A DNA stretch of 64,000 nucleotides, taken from positions 17,475 to 81,474 of the forward strand of contig NZ_JAMBNS010000015.1 of assembly GCF_023715225.1 (NCBI RefSeq). The letters are read 5' to 3'. Under the pieces are notes generated by a model. The model saw nothing but the letters and a program-made list of their open reading frames with translations. It did no database searches and had not been told where the DNA came from. Both the position numbers and the translations under genes were made by a program. Origin of the DNA: Robertmurraya korlensis. Its GTDB lineage: Bacteria; Bacillota; Bacilli; Bacillales; Cytobacillaceae. Below are positions 1 to 9,141 of the stretch, piece by piece. The number at the start of each line of letters is the position of its first letter. Position 1 is the stretch's first letter.

Positions 1-1397
1 GGCTTAAAAGAACCTTTGCTTCTGTTTTTAGAATCGTATTTACCACGGCGGTCATTACTACGGAAGTCTTTTTTCATTGGTAATGGTTTCTCTTCGGTTA
101 ACGTCACCGGTGTTGAATCCGGCTCCTTCGTTAGCATTTTGAGTACCGCTGCCACGATTGTAGATGCGTCCTGTTGCTCTAGAAGCTCATCGGCCGCCTG
201 CTTATAATATTGTAAGTTCTCAGATTCGATTGATTGAAGAATTTTTTCGATGGCCGCTTTTTGCTGCCCTTCTAATGCCTCATCTAATGTCGGAGGCACC
301 ATTTTCTCCATCTTTCTCTTAATCGTTTTTTCTACCACTGATAGGTATGATTTTTCTCTTGGGGTAATTAACGTCATCGCCATACCTGTTTTACCCGCAC
401 GACCTGTACGACCAATACGGTGTACATAGCTTTCAGGGTCTTGTGGAATATCGAAATTGTACACGTGAGTAACACCAGAAATATCTAGTCCACGTGCAGC
501 AACATCTGTTGCCACTAACACATCAATGGATCCTTCTTTAAACTTTTTCAAAACAGACATACGTTTTGCTTGGCTTAAATCACCATGAATTCCTTCAGCC
601 ATATACCCACGTAAATTTAAGGCTTCGGAAAGCTCATCTACTCTACGCTTTGTACGTCCAAAGACAATTGCAAGCTCTGGCGCTTGAATATTCAATAGGC
701 GCGTTAAGATATCAAACTTACTCTTTTCCTGAACCTCTAAGTAAAATTGCTCAATGGCAGGGACTGTCATTTCCTTTGCTTTTACTTTAACAACCTCAGG
801 GTTCTTCATAAACTTCTCAGCCATACGTTGAATTGGTGCAGGCATCGTTGCTGAGAATAACAGAGTTTGACGCTCCTCTGGAGTTTGGGCAAGAATAGAC
901 TCAATATCCTCAATAAAGCCCATGTTTAACATCTCATCTGCCTCATCCAAAATCACGGTATGTACATTTTCAAGGCGAAGTGTTTTTCGGTTAATATGAT
1001 CAAGAATTCTTCCTGGAGTTCCGACAATGATTTGAGGGAATTTCTTCAGAGCACGGATTTGTCTATTGATATCTTGCCCACCATAAATGGAAAGAACTCT
1101 TGCTCGTTTTCCGTAGCCAATTTTGTATAGCTCTTCAGATACTTGGATCGCTAACTCTCTTGTTGGTGCAATAACGATTCCTTGAACCACATTTGAGTTA
1201 ACATCAATCTTATCGATTAAAGGAATTCCAAAGGCAGCTGTTTTTCCAGTTCCCGTCTGCGCTTGCCCGATCAAGTCCTTGTTTTCCAAGCTAAGCGGAA
1301 TGGTTTGTGCTTGTACAGGAGTCGCTTCCTCAAAGCCCATTCTCTTTAACGACTTCATCGTTGCTGGACTAATACCTAAATCTTGAAACTTTGTCAT
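1..1397 (-). CDS. cshA: DEAD-box ATP-dependent RNA helicase CshA, C-terminus cut by window edge
   Basis: RNA helicase of the cold-shock and RNA-degradosome type. It unwinds structured RNA in the cytoplasm. Reading the minus strand from ATG at 1397 gives an N-terminal Q-motif region, motif I AQTGTGKT (about residues 46-53), PTRELA, the DEAD box in [12 protein letters not shown], and HRIGRTGR in the second RecA domain, then a charged Arg/Lys-rich tail. The reading frame runs off the left edge, so about 465 residues are visible and the last few dozen are missing. A TTG lies directly before the ATG; the ribosome site AAAAGGAG lies 10 nt from the TTG and 13 nt from the ATG, so TTG at 1400 is also possible. 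In Bacillus subtilis cshA follows ddl-murF; here murF lies upstream on the same strand, but an esterase, a minisatellite and an opposite-strand HAD gene sit between. Confidence 0.95.
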   Translation of the reverse strand, partial: MTKFQDLGISPATMKSLKRMGFEEATPVQAQTIPLSLENKDLIGQAQTGTGKTAAFGIPLIDKIDVNSNVVQGIVIAPTRELAIQVSEELYKIGYGKRARVLSIYGGQDINRQIRALKKFPQIIVGTPGRILDHINRKTLRLENVHTVILDEADEMLNMGFIEDIESILAQTPEERQTLLFSATMPAPIQRMAEKFMKNPEVVKVKAKEMTVPAIEQFYLEVQEKSKFDILTRLLNIQAPELAIVFGRTKRRVDELSEALNLRGYMAEGIHGDLSQAKRMSVLKKFKEGSIDVLVATDVAARGLDISGVTHVYNFDIPQDPESYVHRIGRTGRAGKTGMAMTLITPREKSYLSVVEKTIKRKMEKMVPPTLDEALEGQQKAAIEKILQSIESENLQYYKQAADELLEQQDASTIVAAVLKMLTKEPDSTPVTLTEEKPLPMKKDFRSNDRRGKYDSKNRSKGSFK

Positions 1398-1628
1398 CAA
1401 TGTTACCAATCTCCTTTTGTAACGAAAATATTATCCCGTGTCCACTTTCCCCGTCCTAAGGGGGACGAAGTGAAACTTTCTCTGCATACGGCATCTTATG
1501 AAAAGTGCTCTTTAGGTAAAAAAGAGCAATCAGAAGTTTCACTATGTATAAGGTAATTTAGCATCTATAAGTTAGGTTACACACCCAACCGTCTTAATCA
1601 CTATAAAGTGAACAAGTATATAAAAGTG
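1398..1628 (-). other. Structured leader region upstream of cshA
   Basis: This stretch has no gene. Between the upstream terminator and cshA it holds nested inverted repeats. AGTGAAACTT (1469-1478) is complementary to AAGTTTCACT (1534-1543), and it encloses a smaller hairpin GCTCTTT (1507-1513) with AAAGAGC (1521-1527). A long structured leader is plausible for a cold-inducible helicase, but no known riboswitch class was recognised. Function is inferred only from position and pairing. Confidence 0.4.
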
Positions 1629-1658
1629 AAAAAAGACATTCCCCAAGTGGAGTATGTC
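1629..1658 (-). terminator. Rho-independent terminator of the carboxylesterase gene
   Basis: On the minus strand GACAT-A-CTCC pairs with GGGG-A-ATGTC around a four-base loop, with one internal mismatch, followed by six T residues. It lies about 80 nt after the esterase stop codon and separates that gene from cshA. Confidence 0.8.
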
Positions 1659-1737
1659 CGAAAGTCATCCTTCTCGTTGTCACTTTGAAGTTATCTTACC
1701 ATCTTAAGGAACTGAATGCAATGAAATAGGATTCCAC

Positions 1738-2451
1738 CTATTCCTCCCCTTTAAGAAACGATAACACTTCTTCAAACAGTTCATTTCTCTCCTGACAGTG
1801 GCAAATCAGGTGCTTCGCATTCTGATAAAAAACCATTTTCTTTTCCGTCGCACTGATTCGATCAAAAAGGAAACGAGCACTTTTAGGAGGGACAATTCCA
1901 TCCACATTTCCTTGTGCAATAAAGGTTGGTATGTGAATGTCAGGCAGCAACGGTCGAACATTAGATACTAACCGTCTGAATTGCATCGTCGCTGCTATTG
2001 GTGTTTCCTTTATTTTTCGTTTATAACGGAGGAACATTTCATTTTCCAATAACCCGCCTCTAAACGTATCTTTCACCATTTCTTTTATATCTACCGCCAG
2101 CTGCTTTGGATTCATATAATAGGCAGCCGCACTCAATAAAACCAGTTTATCGACTGGATAATGAACCGCTAAATAGCTAGCAATCATTCCACCCATTGAA
2201 AAACCAATCACATACACTTCATCGCATGTTTCTAAAAGAGACTTTAATTCTCTTTCGGCGTGATCAATCCAATCATGGTAGGCGACACCCTTTAGTTGTA
2301 GGGTTTCACCATGTCCAGGAAGAGTCGGTGTAACAATTCGCCAGTCTGTATGTTTCTGTAAAAATAAAACTAACGGCTCCACCTCAAAAGGTGCACCGGT
2401 AAAACCATGGATACATAGACAACCAATCACCTTTTTCTCACCCTTTACCAA
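1738..2451 (-). CDS. Alpha/beta-hydrolase, carboxylesterase (Est30-like)
   Basis: A 237-residue cytoplasmic esterase or lipase of the alpha/beta-hydrolase fold, similar in layout to Geobacillus Est30-type carboxylesterases that cleave short-chain esters. Visible elements are the oxyanion-hole motif HGFTG near residues 15-19, the nucleophile elbow GFSMGG with Ser85, the acid Asp184 in GNVDGIVP, and the base His214 in NAKHLIC. No signal peptide is seen. The listed start is a TTG without a convincing ribosome site; a GTG a few codons downstream, behind AAAGGGTGAG, is an alternative and would leave the HGFTG motif intact. It is a single-gene unit ending in its own terminator. Natural substrate is unknown. 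Confidence 0.85.
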   Translation of the reverse strand: MVKGEKKVIGCLCIHGFTGAPFEVEPLVLFLQKHTDWRIVTPTLPGHGETLQLKGVAYHDWIDHAERELKSLLETCDEVYVIGFSMGGMIASYLAVHYPVDKLVLLSAAAYYMNPKQLAVDIKEMVKDTFRGGLLENEMFLRYKRKIKETPIAATMQFRRLVSNVRPLLPDIHIPTFIAQGNVDGIVPPKSARFLFDRISATEKKMVFYQNAKHLICHCQERNELFEEVLSFLKGEE

Positions 2452-2576
2452 TTACTTTACATTTCTATTTTACACCCTATTTCTGTAAATGAAAGATGTA
2501 TTTAATGTAATTTTACACTTTTAAGGGTTACCCAGGATTTATTAACTGTTGGGGTTGTTATTTTGTCAGAGTAGGA

Positions 2577-3096
2577 CATTGAGATGTGCTCTCTCTTACC
2601 GTTGACCTCGGTTTCCTCCTCCAATGGGCACTGACACGCCTTCTCTCTTACCGTTCTCCTCGGTTTCCTCCTCCAATGAGCACTGACACGCCTTCTCTCT
2701 TACCGTTCTCCTCAGTTTCCTCCTCCAATGGGCACTGACACACCTTCTCTCTTACCGTTCTCCTCGGGCTCCTCCTCCAATGGGCACTGACACGCCTTCT
2801 CTCTTACCGTTCTCCTCGGGCTCCTCCTCCAATGGGCACTGAGACGTCCTCTCTCTTACCATTCTCCTCGGTTTCCTCCTCCAATGGGCACTGACACGCC
2901 TTCTCTCTTACCGTTCTCCTCAGTTTCCTCCTCCATCGGGCACTGACACGCCTTCTCTCTTACCGTTCTCCTCGGGCTCCTCCTCCAATGGGCACTGACA
3001 CGCCTTCTCTCTTACCGTTCTCCTCAGTTTCCTCCTCCAATGGGCACTGACAAACCCTCTCTCTTACCTTCGACCATAGCTTTCCGCTCCAAGGGG
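2577..3096. repeat. 52-bp tandem minisatellite, 10 copies
   Basis: Ten head-to-tail units of exactly 52 bp begin at 2577, 2629, 2681, 2733, 2785, 2837, 2889, 2941, 2993 and 3045. Typical units start CACTGACACGCC and end CCTCCTCCAATGGG. The eight inner copies differ at only a few positions (for example CTCGGTTT, CTCAGTTT or CTCGGGCT), while the first and last are more diverged. 52 is not a multiple of three, so no single reading frame is repeated. It fills most of the 750-bp gap between the esterase and the HAD phosphatase. On the minus strand each inner unit can form a short ACCG/CGGT hairpin. Confidence 0.95.
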
Positions 3097-3200
3097 TCAT
3101 TGAGATACTTCTTTTACTTATTCTCCAATGATTTCTGCTATTCGTGAGAGTCATAATGTAGTAGGATGATAGAGTAACGCTTTAAAGAAAGGATGTTATT

Positions 3201-4034
3201 ATGACTCTTCCATACAAAATGATTGTGTTAGATTTAGACGATACTTTGCTCAATGACGAACATTCTCTTTCAAAAAGAAACAAAGAAGCATTAATGGCCG
3301 CGCAAGAGCTTGGGGTAAAAGTGGTTCTGGCTTCTGGTCGACCAACATTCGGGATGGTCTCCATTGCGAAGGATTTACAACTAGATCAATACGGAAGCTA
3401 TATACTTTCCTTTAACGGCTCAAAAATTATCAATGCTAAAACGAATGAAGAAATGTTTAATTCTACCATCTCAAGTGAAATGGCTCATCGTTTATACGAC
3501 CTGAGCAAACGAGAAGGTGTGGCAATTTTATCTTATAAAGATGAATCCATTGTCATCGAAGAACCTAACGAGTATGCGGATATTGAAGCTACGATTACAG
3601 GGCTTCCGATGCAAATCGTAGATCAATTTAAGGCAACCATCACAGAGCCTGTTGTAAAAGCGATGATGCTTGCACATCCTGATGTTCTCGTAGATGTTGA
3701 ACAAACGCTTGTTAAAGAAGTAGGAGAAGAAGTAAGTGTGTTCCGTTCGAAGCCTTTCTTCTTAGAATTCACGGCTCTGAACGTAACAAAAGGAACAAGC
3801 CTACATCAGTTAACTCAAAAGCTTGGAATTGCTGCTGAAGAAGTGATTGCAATCGGTGATAGTTACAACGATATTACTATGATTGAATTTGCCGGCCTTG
3901 GCGTCGCAATGGGGAACGCACCAGACGCAATCAAAGAAATCGCTAATCACGTAACAGAAACTAATAATAATGATGGTGTTGCTCAAGTGGTTGAGGAATT
4001 TATTCTTTCGAAGGTAAAGGTCGTAACTAAGTAA
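3201..4034 (+). CDS. Cof-type HAD-superfamily phosphatase (YidA-like)
   Basis: A 277-residue Mg-dependent sugar-phosphate phosphatase of the HAD Cof subfamily. Motif I is DLDDT (residues 11-15, nucleophile first Asp). The threonine/serine motif is seen as SGRP, and motif IV is GDSYND followed by GVAMGNA, as in YidA-type enzymes; the C2B cap lies between. The start follows AAAGGATG. It is the only plus-strand gene inside an otherwise minus-strand cell-wall/helicase region and shares a bidirectional terminator with murF. Members act on phosphorylated sugars or FMN-like compounds; the substrate here cannot be told. Confidence 0.9.
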   Translation: MTLPYKMIVLDLDDTLLNDEHSLSKRNKEALMAAQELGVKVVLASGRPTFGMVSIAKDLQLDQYGSYILSFNGSKIINAKTNEEMFNSTISSEMAHRLYDLSKREGVAILSYKDESIVIEEPNEYADIEATITGLPMQIVDQFKATITEPVVKAMMLAHPDVLVDVEQTLVKEVGEEVSVFRSKPFFLEFTALNVTKGTSLHQLTQKLGIAAEEVIAIGDSYNDITMIEFAGLGVAMGNAPDAIKEIANHVTETNNNDGVAQVVEEFILSKVKVVTK

Positions 4035-4040
4035 ACTAAC

Positions 4041-4070
4041 AAACGTCCCGGAAAAAGTTCCGGGACGTTT
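4041..4070. terminator. Bidirectional terminator between HAD gene and murF
   Basis: Perfect 13-bp inverted repeat: AAACGTCCCGGAA, a 4-base loop, then TTCCGGGACGTTT. T-rich sequence follows on the plus strand. It lies between the two convergent stop codons. Confidence 0.9.
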
Positions 4071-4078
4071 GTTCTATT

Positions 4079-5455
4079 TTATTTCTGCAACTCTTGAACT
4101 ATTTCTTCCAGACGCATTCCTCTTGATGCTTTCACAAGCAAAAGAGTTTTATCGTCCGTGTATTTCTTTAGTTCGGAGATTAACTCCTGTTTATTTTCAA
4201 AAGCTTTTACTCGATCCTCTGGGAGTACAGATCTTGCACCCTCTGCTATGAATTGACCACGCTTACCATATGTAAATACATAATCGATTGCTTCCTTATT
4301 CACACCTGACCCTATTTCATAATGAAAATTCTCCTCATTTGGTCCAAGCTCAAGCATATCACCGAGAATAAGAATCTTTTTCTCATATCCAGAAAGAGTG
4401 GTAACGAGATCAATTGCTGCCCTCATGCTAGTTGGACTTGCATTATAAGCATCATTGATGATTTTCTCGCCTTTTACTCCAGAAACAAGCTCCATTCGCA
4501 TGCTTGTCAGTTTCAATTGAGCAAAGCCCTCATTCATCTTTTCAAATGGAACATCAAAGTAATTCGCAATTAGCATAGAACCTAAAGCATTTAAAATATT
4601 ATGGGTACCAAGAACTGGTAAATGAAACTCCTCATTACCCTTGTTCATCGTAAACGTACTACCGTCATCCTTTTGAACTATTGATACAGGGTATAAGGTA
4701 TTTTCACTAGAACGACCAAATGTTTGAAGTTCAGCACTTCCCACATAATTGGATAGCCCCTTACGTAGAAGTGGCTCGTCTCCATTATAAACAATCAAGC
4801 CGTTCTCATTGATTCCTGAAACGATTTCGAGCTTTGCTTTCGCAATATTTTCCCTGCTACCTAAATCCTGTAAGTGGGATTCTCCGATATTAGTCACGAT
4901 CACAACATCTGGTTTTGCTAGTTTTGATAAAAACTCAATTTCCCCTAGTGCACTCATTCCCATTTCAACAACCGCAATATCCGTGTCCTCTTCTAATCTT
5001 AACAACGTTAATGGCAAGCCAATATGATTATTAAAATTGCCTTCCGTCTTTTGTACTTTATACGAAAGAGAAAGAAGGTTCGCTGTCATATCCTTCGTTG
5101 TCGTTTTCCCGTTACTGCCTGTAATCCCTACTACTTTAACTTTAAGCTCATTTCGATAACTACGTGAAAGCTGCTGTAAGGCCTCTAACGTATCTTCAAC
5201 GATTAGAATCGGAAGTCCAACCGGGGGGTTAGGCACATCCTTTTGCCATAGTGCAGCAGCCGCACCATCTTGAATAGCTGCTTCAACAAATTGGTGACCA
5301 TCCGAATTGGCTCCTTTAAAAGGGACAAATAAATTCCCTTTATCAATCTTCCTCGAATCAATGGAGACTCCAGAAATTTCCACCTGTTCAAACGGACCCA
5401 CTTCATTTATGACCGTCATCATCTCTGTTAGTTTTTTAATGGTTCTTTTTATCAC
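4079..5455 (-). CDS. murF: UDP-N-acetylmuramoyl-tripeptide--D-alanyl-D-alanine ligase
   Basis: MurF ligates D-Ala-D-Ala to UDP-MurNAc-tripeptide with ATP, the last cytoplasmic step of the peptidoglycan precursor. The protein shows the Mur ligase layout: N-terminal UDP-binding domain, the P-loop GITGSNGKTTTKD in the centre, then the C-terminal ligase domain with NDAYNASP and a DML motif. I place the start at GTG 5455 (protein begins MIKRTIKK, 458 residues), because GGGAGG lies 7 nt upstream; the frame stays open to another GTG at 5470, but that one overlaps the ribosome site. It follows ddl by about 58 nt on the same strand, so the enzyme making D-Ala-D-Ala and the one using it are probably co-transcribed. 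Confidence 0.96.
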   Translation of the reverse strand: MIKRTIKKLTEMMTVINEVGPFEQVEISGVSIDSRKIDKGNLFVPFKGANSDGHQFVEAAIQDGAAAALWQKDVPNPPVGLPILIVEDTLEALQQLSRSYRNELKVKVVGITGSNGKTTTKDMTANLLSLSYKVQKTEGNFNNHIGLPLTLLRLEEDTDIAVVEMGMSALGEIEFLSKLAKPDVVIVTNIGESHLQDLGSRENIAKAKLEIVSGINENGLIVYNGDEPLLRKGLSNYVGSAELQTFGRSSENTLYPVSIVQKDDGSTFTMNKGNEEFHLPVLGTHNILNALGSMLIANYFDVPFEKMNEGFAQLKLTSMRMELVSGVKGEKIINDAYNASPTSMRAAIDLVTTLSGYEKKILILGDMLELGPNEENFHYEIGSGVNKEAIDYVFTYGKRGQFIAEGARSVLPEDRVKAFENKQELISELKKYTDDKTLLLVKASRGMRLEEIVQELQK

Positions 5456-5513
5456 TGTCATACCTCCCACTCAATGATGTAGGAAAACACGGCAATTACT
5501 TGCCTTGCCTCCA

Positions 5514-6587
5514 TTAAAACGTATACTTGATTTTTTGCTTTTCCGCGTGACGCTCCTTGGCAAGGTCCACTAGCTTTTCAATTAACCTTGGATATTCCAC
5601 GCCAGTATGCTTCCAAAGAAGTGGGAACATGCTAAACGGTGTGAATCCAGGCATCGTATTAACCTCATTAATATATGCCTTTCCGTCTTTTGTTAAGAAG
5701 AAATCGGCACGAACTAATCCTGAGCAATCCAGTGCTTTAAATGCTTTTATCGCTAATTCCTTCAACTGGCTGTACTCTTCCTCACTAATTTCAGCCGGAA
5801 TGATTAAAGCTGTATTTCCATCTTCATATTTTGCTTTATAATCGTAAAATTCAACCTTAGGTACAATTTCTCCTGCAACTGAGCATTCAGGGTAATCATT
5901 TCCTAATACAGCAATTTCAACTTCTCTTGCTGTCACACCTTGTTCAATAATGATTTTACGATCAAATTGGAATGCTTCATTACATGCTACCGCAAGTTCC
6001 TCACGGTTTGAACATTTGCTAATTCCAACGCTTGATCCAAGATTTGCTGGTTTGACAAAGCAAGGATAGCCAAGCTCTGCTTCTACCTGATGATAAGCCT
6101 CTTCTGTATTTTGTTCAAAACTGCTGCGGATAAAAGATACATAGTTCACCTGAGGCAAACCTGCTTGCGCAAATACATTTTTCATTAAGACTTTATCCAT
6201 ACCTACAGAAGAAGAGAGAACTCCATTTCCTACATAAGGTAGATTTAACAGTTCTAGTAATCCTTGAACGGTTCCATCCTCTCCGTTCGGACCGTGAAGA
6301 AGTGGGAAAATGACATCATAGCCAGATTCTTCTCCCTTGCTTGATAACGCAGGTGTTAAAGCAGTTGGTGGGAGCGCATCACCTTCTGTAAAAATTAATT
6401 CTTTTACCGTTTCAACCGGACCAGTTAATAGCCCCCCACTTACCCAGCTACCTTCTTCTGTTATATAAATAGGATGTATTTCAAACTTGCTATGATCAAG
6501 TGCATTAATGACTGCTAATGCGGTTTGTAACGACACTTTATGTTCAGCAGATTTTCCACCGTATAATAACCCTAACTTCGTTTTCAT
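5514..6587 (-). CDS. ddl: D-alanine--D-alanine ligase
   Basis: ATP-grasp ligase joining two D-alanines for peptidoglycan. The 357-residue product starts [19 protein letters not shown], where GGKSAEH is the typical N-terminal motif. It contains [25 protein letters not shown] of the ATP-grasp fold, and C-terminal VRADFF and [10 protein letters not shown] that bind metal and substrate. The start is preceded by GGAGG with 7-nt spacing. First gene of a ddl-murF unit. A VanA-like change is not evident, so this is the ordinary D-Ala-D-Ala enzyme. Confidence 0.96.
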   Translation of the reverse strand: MKTKLGLLYGGKSAEHKVSLQTALAVINALDHSKFEIHPIYITEEGSWVSGGLLTGPVETVKELIFTEGDALPPTALTPALSSKGEESGYDVIFPLLHGPNGEDGTVQGLLELLNLPYVGNGVLSSSVGMDKVLMKNVFAQAGLPQVNYVSFIRSSFEQNTEEAYHQVEAELGYPCFVKPANLGSSVGISKCSNREELAVACNEAFQFDRKIIIEQGVTAREVEIAVLGNDYPECSVAGEIVPKVEFYDYKAKYEDGNTALIIPAEISEEEYSQLKELAIKAFKALDCSGLVRADFFLTKDGKAYINEVNTMPGFTPFSMFPLLWKHTGVEYPRLIEKLVDLAKERHAEKQKIKYTF

Positions 6588-6755
6588 AAACGTACCTCCA
6601 TATAGTCATTGCCTTTACTATTTTACCACTATCTATTTTAAGAAAGGAACCGTACTTCTGTGCATTTATGTAGTTTTTTTCCCTAAGCCCTTCGTTCTAT
6701 ACCTATGCTATAACTAGCTTGCTTCACAACCTTATTCCTATTAACAAAATAAAAA

Positions 6756-6775
6756 GACGCATAAATTTATGCGCC
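6756..6775 (-). terminator. Terminator downstream of the D,D-carboxypeptidase gene
   Basis: On the minus strand GGCGCATAAATTTATGCGTC forms a palindromic stem followed by TTTTTATTTT. It lies beyond the dispersed repeat, about 165 nt past the stop codon at 6940. Confidence 0.75.
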
Positions 6776-6790
6776 TCAAATTTTTAAGGT

Positions 6791-6912
6791 GATTTCCGCT
6801 CCAGGCGCTTGCTTTCCGGGGGCGTTCGCCGAGCCTCCTCATCGCTTCGCTCTTGCGGGGTCTCGCCTGTAACGCTGATCCCCCAGGAGTCAAGCGCCTT
6901 CCGCTCCAATCG
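6791..6912. repeat. Dispersed palindromic intergenic repeat, about 122 bp
   Basis: A GC-richer block with complementary ends: GATT...GGCGCTTG at the left and CAAGCGCC...AATC at the right. The inside has CGCCGAGCCTCCTC and GGGGTCTCGCC. The style is that of the short, multi-copy intergenic repeats I recall from Bacillaceae genomes. No open reading frame or transposase is associated. It fills the space between the carboxypeptidase stop and its terminator, so it is probably transcribed as part of that 3-prime untranslated region. Only one copy of this family is seen in the window. Confidence 0.6.
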
Positions 6913-6939
6913 ACTAGATATTCTTTAATATCAAAGCAC

Positions 6940-8028
6940 CTAGTTAAAAAGCCTCTTCAACCAAGAGTCATTGTCTTCGTTCTCTGCTTTTGGTAGATCT
7001 TCTCCGAGTAGATCTGTCTTTCCAATTTCTTTCCCTAAAACAAGGACTTTGAGCTCGCCTACTTTTCCTTTACGCATGTCCTTTTGTTTAGATGGCTTAA
7101 ATTGGACTTGAAGACTTTCTTTTTCCTCTTTTGTCATTGGGTAGACGATTTCATGTTCTGGTACAACCCCACCTAGGTAAGAGCCTTGGAAGGAGGCGAA
7201 TTTCTCTTGGCTTACAACCTCTACTCGCTCATATTTTTGAAAAGCCATGTTAAACAGGGACATATGGTCTTTCCAGTCTTGTCGGTCATTGATGGTGACG
7301 ACAATTAATTTCAATCCATCTTTTTCTGCCGTTGATACAAGTGTGCGTTTGGCTCGAATCGTATAGCCTGTTTTTCCACCCGTTGAATAAGGATACAAAA
7401 TCGTAAGAAGCTTATTTTTATTAAACCACGTTCCGATCGAACGATTTAAACTTTTGCAATGATATTCCTTTGTTCCTGAGATTCTACGGTAATGTTCATT
7501 TTTCATGGCATATTTTGTGAGCAGGGCCATGTCATAGGCTGTAGAATAATGATTTTCATGGTCATCTAAGCCATGTGGGTTAGCAAACACCGTTTTTGTC
7601 ATGCCAATTTCTTTCGCCTTTTTATTCATCATTTTCACAAAGTTATCAAGGCTTCCACCCACATGTTCTGCTATGGCCACTGCTGCATCATTTCCAGAGC
7701 GGAGCATTAATCCATATACCAAGTCTTCTAGTTTTATCTTATCCCCTGGTTCTAAATAGAGAGATGACCCTTCAGCGACAGATGCCTTCTTGCTAATGGT
7801 CACCATCTCATTCATTTTCCCAGATTCAATCGCTAAAGTAGCCGTCATAATTTTCGTGATACTTGCTATACGCATTGGCGTGTGAGCATCTCTTTCAAAT
7901 AATACTCGTCCTGATTCTTGCTCCATTAATATAGCGCCTTTAGCAGCAATCGCATGGCTTTTTGTTGGAACAGCTATCACCGTTGACAAAAGTACGAGAA
8001 ATACGAGTATCGATTTAAAGTGTCTCAT
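6940..8028 (-). CDS. D-alanyl-D-alanine carboxypeptidase, peptidase family S11 (DacF/PBP5-like)
   Basis: Secreted low-molecular-weight penicillin-binding protein that trims the terminal D-Ala from peptidoglycan stem peptides. The 362-residue precursor has a signal peptide (basic MRHFK, hydrophobic stretch to about residue 20, cleavage probably near SHA-IA). The three catalytic boxes are all present: SITK (56-59), SGN (111-113) and KTG (219-221). A beta-rich C-terminal domain follows; the last residues WLKRLF could form a short amphipathic membrane anchor. It starts behind AAGGGGATAGA. No neighbour fixes whether it is the vegetative or a sporulation-specific member, so I give no gene symbol. 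Confidence 0.9.
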   Translation of the reverse strand: MRHFKSILVFLVLLSTVIAVPTKSHAIAAKGAILMEQESGRVLFERDAHTPMRIASITKIMTATLAIESGKMNEMVTISKKASVAEGSSLYLEPGDKIKLEDLVYGLMLRSGNDAAVAIAEHVGGSLDNFVKMMNKKAKEIGMTKTVFANPHGLDDHENHYSTAYDMALLTKYAMKNEHYRRISGTKEYHCKSLNRSIGTWFNKNKLLTILYPYSTGGKTGYTIRAKRTLVSTAEKDGLKLIVVTINDRQDWKDHMSLFNMAFQKYERVEVVSQEKFASFQGSYLGGVVPEHEIVYPMTKEEKESLQVQFKPSKQKDMRKGKVGELKVLVLGKEIGKTDLLGEDLPKAENEDNDSWLKRLFN

Positions 8029-8110
8029 TCTATCCCCTTTCTAACATCAGTAGCAAGGATTATTTTTTGAGTTTGAAGGTTTTTATATTCTTAATCCAAT
8101 AAAAAAGCAC

Positions 8111-8146
8111 AAAAAAATCGACCCTTTATACAAAAAGGATCGATTT
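8111..8146 (-). terminator. Terminator of the cobalamin operon / VOC gene
   Basis: Minus-strand hairpin AAATCGATCCTTT / AAAGGGTCGATTT with a run of T residues after it, 6 nt beyond the VOC stop codon. It likely ends the transcript that begins at the B12 riboswitch about 6 kb upstream. Confidence 0.85.
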
Positions 8147-8151
8147 CTCTT

Positions 8152-8535
8152 TTAAGGAATAGGAGTACATATTTCAATATAATGCCCGTCTGGATCTTCA
8201 ACGTAAGCAACCTTTTGGCCCCATGGTTTCTCTGTCGGCTCAAGCAATACAGGTACTCCTGCTTGACGAAGCCGGTCCACAAGTCCCTCGACGTCCTCTG
8301 TCACAAAGCCTAACTCAAATGTATGACTCTTTTGAATACCATCTGGAATAGGCAACCCCGTAACTTCTCTTCCGCCTGCCCTTGTATTCATACTTAAGAT
8401 CGTTGAGCCCGTTTCATATTCAATGTAGGAACCAAACTCATTTCGAAGCTTTAACCCAAGTAGTTCACCATAAAATTGCTTTGTTCTTTCTAAGCTTTCC
8501 ACGTACAAAATGACATATCCAAGCTTAACTTCCAT
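8152..8535 (-). CDS. VOC-family (glyoxalase/bleomycin-resistance fold) protein
   Basis: A 127-residue vicinal-oxygen-chelate protein made of two beta-alpha-beta-beta-beta modules, the first around LGYVILYVESLERTKQFY and the second around AYVEDPDGHYIEICTP. The metal-ligand type residues (His in SHTFELGF, Glu in YIEICTP) are present. I chose ATG at 8535 since GAGGAG lies 7 nt before it; a TTG two codons upstream is less well placed. It follows the adenosyltransferase gene by 27 nt and is probably the last gene of the cobalamin operon, but the family is too diverse to assign a reaction. It may be glyoxalase-like or a small-molecule binder. Confidence 0.85.
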   Translation of the reverse strand: MEVKLGYVILYVESLERTKQFYGELLGLKLRNEFGSYIEYETGSTILSMNTRAGGREVTGLPIPDGIQKSHTFELGFVTEDVEGLVDRLRQAGVPVLLEPTEKPWGQKVAYVEDPDGHYIEICTPIP

Positions 8536-8562
8536 CGACAATCTCCTCTTCCCTACTTTTAT

Positions 8563-9126
8563 CTAATTTCGAAACACCTTCGCACTTCTTACATATTCCA
8601 CATCTTTGACACCTAAACGGAAATTTATTACTCTCGCCAAAGCAAAAAAGTAATCTGACAGGCGGTTTACATATTGTAAGCATACTGTAGGGGTGGTCGA
8701 ATCAGCTTTCGCCAAACTAACTATTTGACGTTCAGCACGACGAGCAACCGTACGAGCAATATGAATAGTAGCAGAAGCCTTTGTTCCTCCTGGTAAAATA
8801 AAGCGTTCGAGAGGTGGGGCTTCCTCCGTATACACATCAATTCTTTGCTCTAAGTACTGAACCGCTTCCTCAGTAAGCTTTGAAACACGCTTGGCTGTTA
8901 CATTGGCTAAATCTCCGCCGCAGTCAAATAACTCATGTTGAATTTTTTCCAAGTCGGCAAGAACATCTGCAAATACATCCTCATGAAGCTCTGCAGCCAC
9001 TTGTCCGACGAAGCTATTTACTTCATCAATGGTGCCATATGCCTCCACTCGGATATCATCCTTATCCACTCTTCCACCAATGATACTTGTTTGCCCCTTG
9101 TCTCCCGTCTTTGTATAAATCTTCAT
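8563..9126 (-). CDS. Cob(I)yrinic acid a,c-diamide adenosyltransferase, PduO type
   Basis: Transfers the adenosyl group of ATP to cob(I)alamin or corrinoid precursors, giving the coenzyme form. The 187-residue product is a five-helix bundle of the PduO/MMAB class: N-terminal YTKTGDKGQTS (ATP-binding), RVEAYGTIDEVNSFVG, LPGGTKASATIHIARTVARRAER, and VNRLSDYFFALAR near the C-terminus, all standard for the family. B. subtilis YvqK in the btu locus is the closest known equivalent. Placed downstream of cobS and the phosphatase gene, it completes conversion of imported corrinoid to adenosylcobalamin. Confidence 0.95.
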   Translation of the reverse strand: MKIYTKTGDKGQTSIIGGRVDKDDIRVEAYGTIDEVNSFVGQVAAELHEDVFADVLADLEKIQHELFDCGGDLANVTAKRVSKLTEEAVQYLEQRIDVYTEEAPPLERFILPGGTKASATIHIARTVARRAERQIVSLAKADSTTPTVCLQYVNRLSDYFFALARVINFRLGVKDVEYVRSAKVFRN

Positions 9127-9141
9127 TTGCTCACATCCCCT

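Noticed and set aside
2577..3096. CRISPR array
   Set aside because: Units are contiguous 52-bp tandem copies with no unique spacers and no cas genes nearby.
2960..3154. Minus-strand reading frame of 64 codons over the minisatellite
   Set aside because: The repeat period of 52 shifts the frame with each unit, so the frame is accidental.
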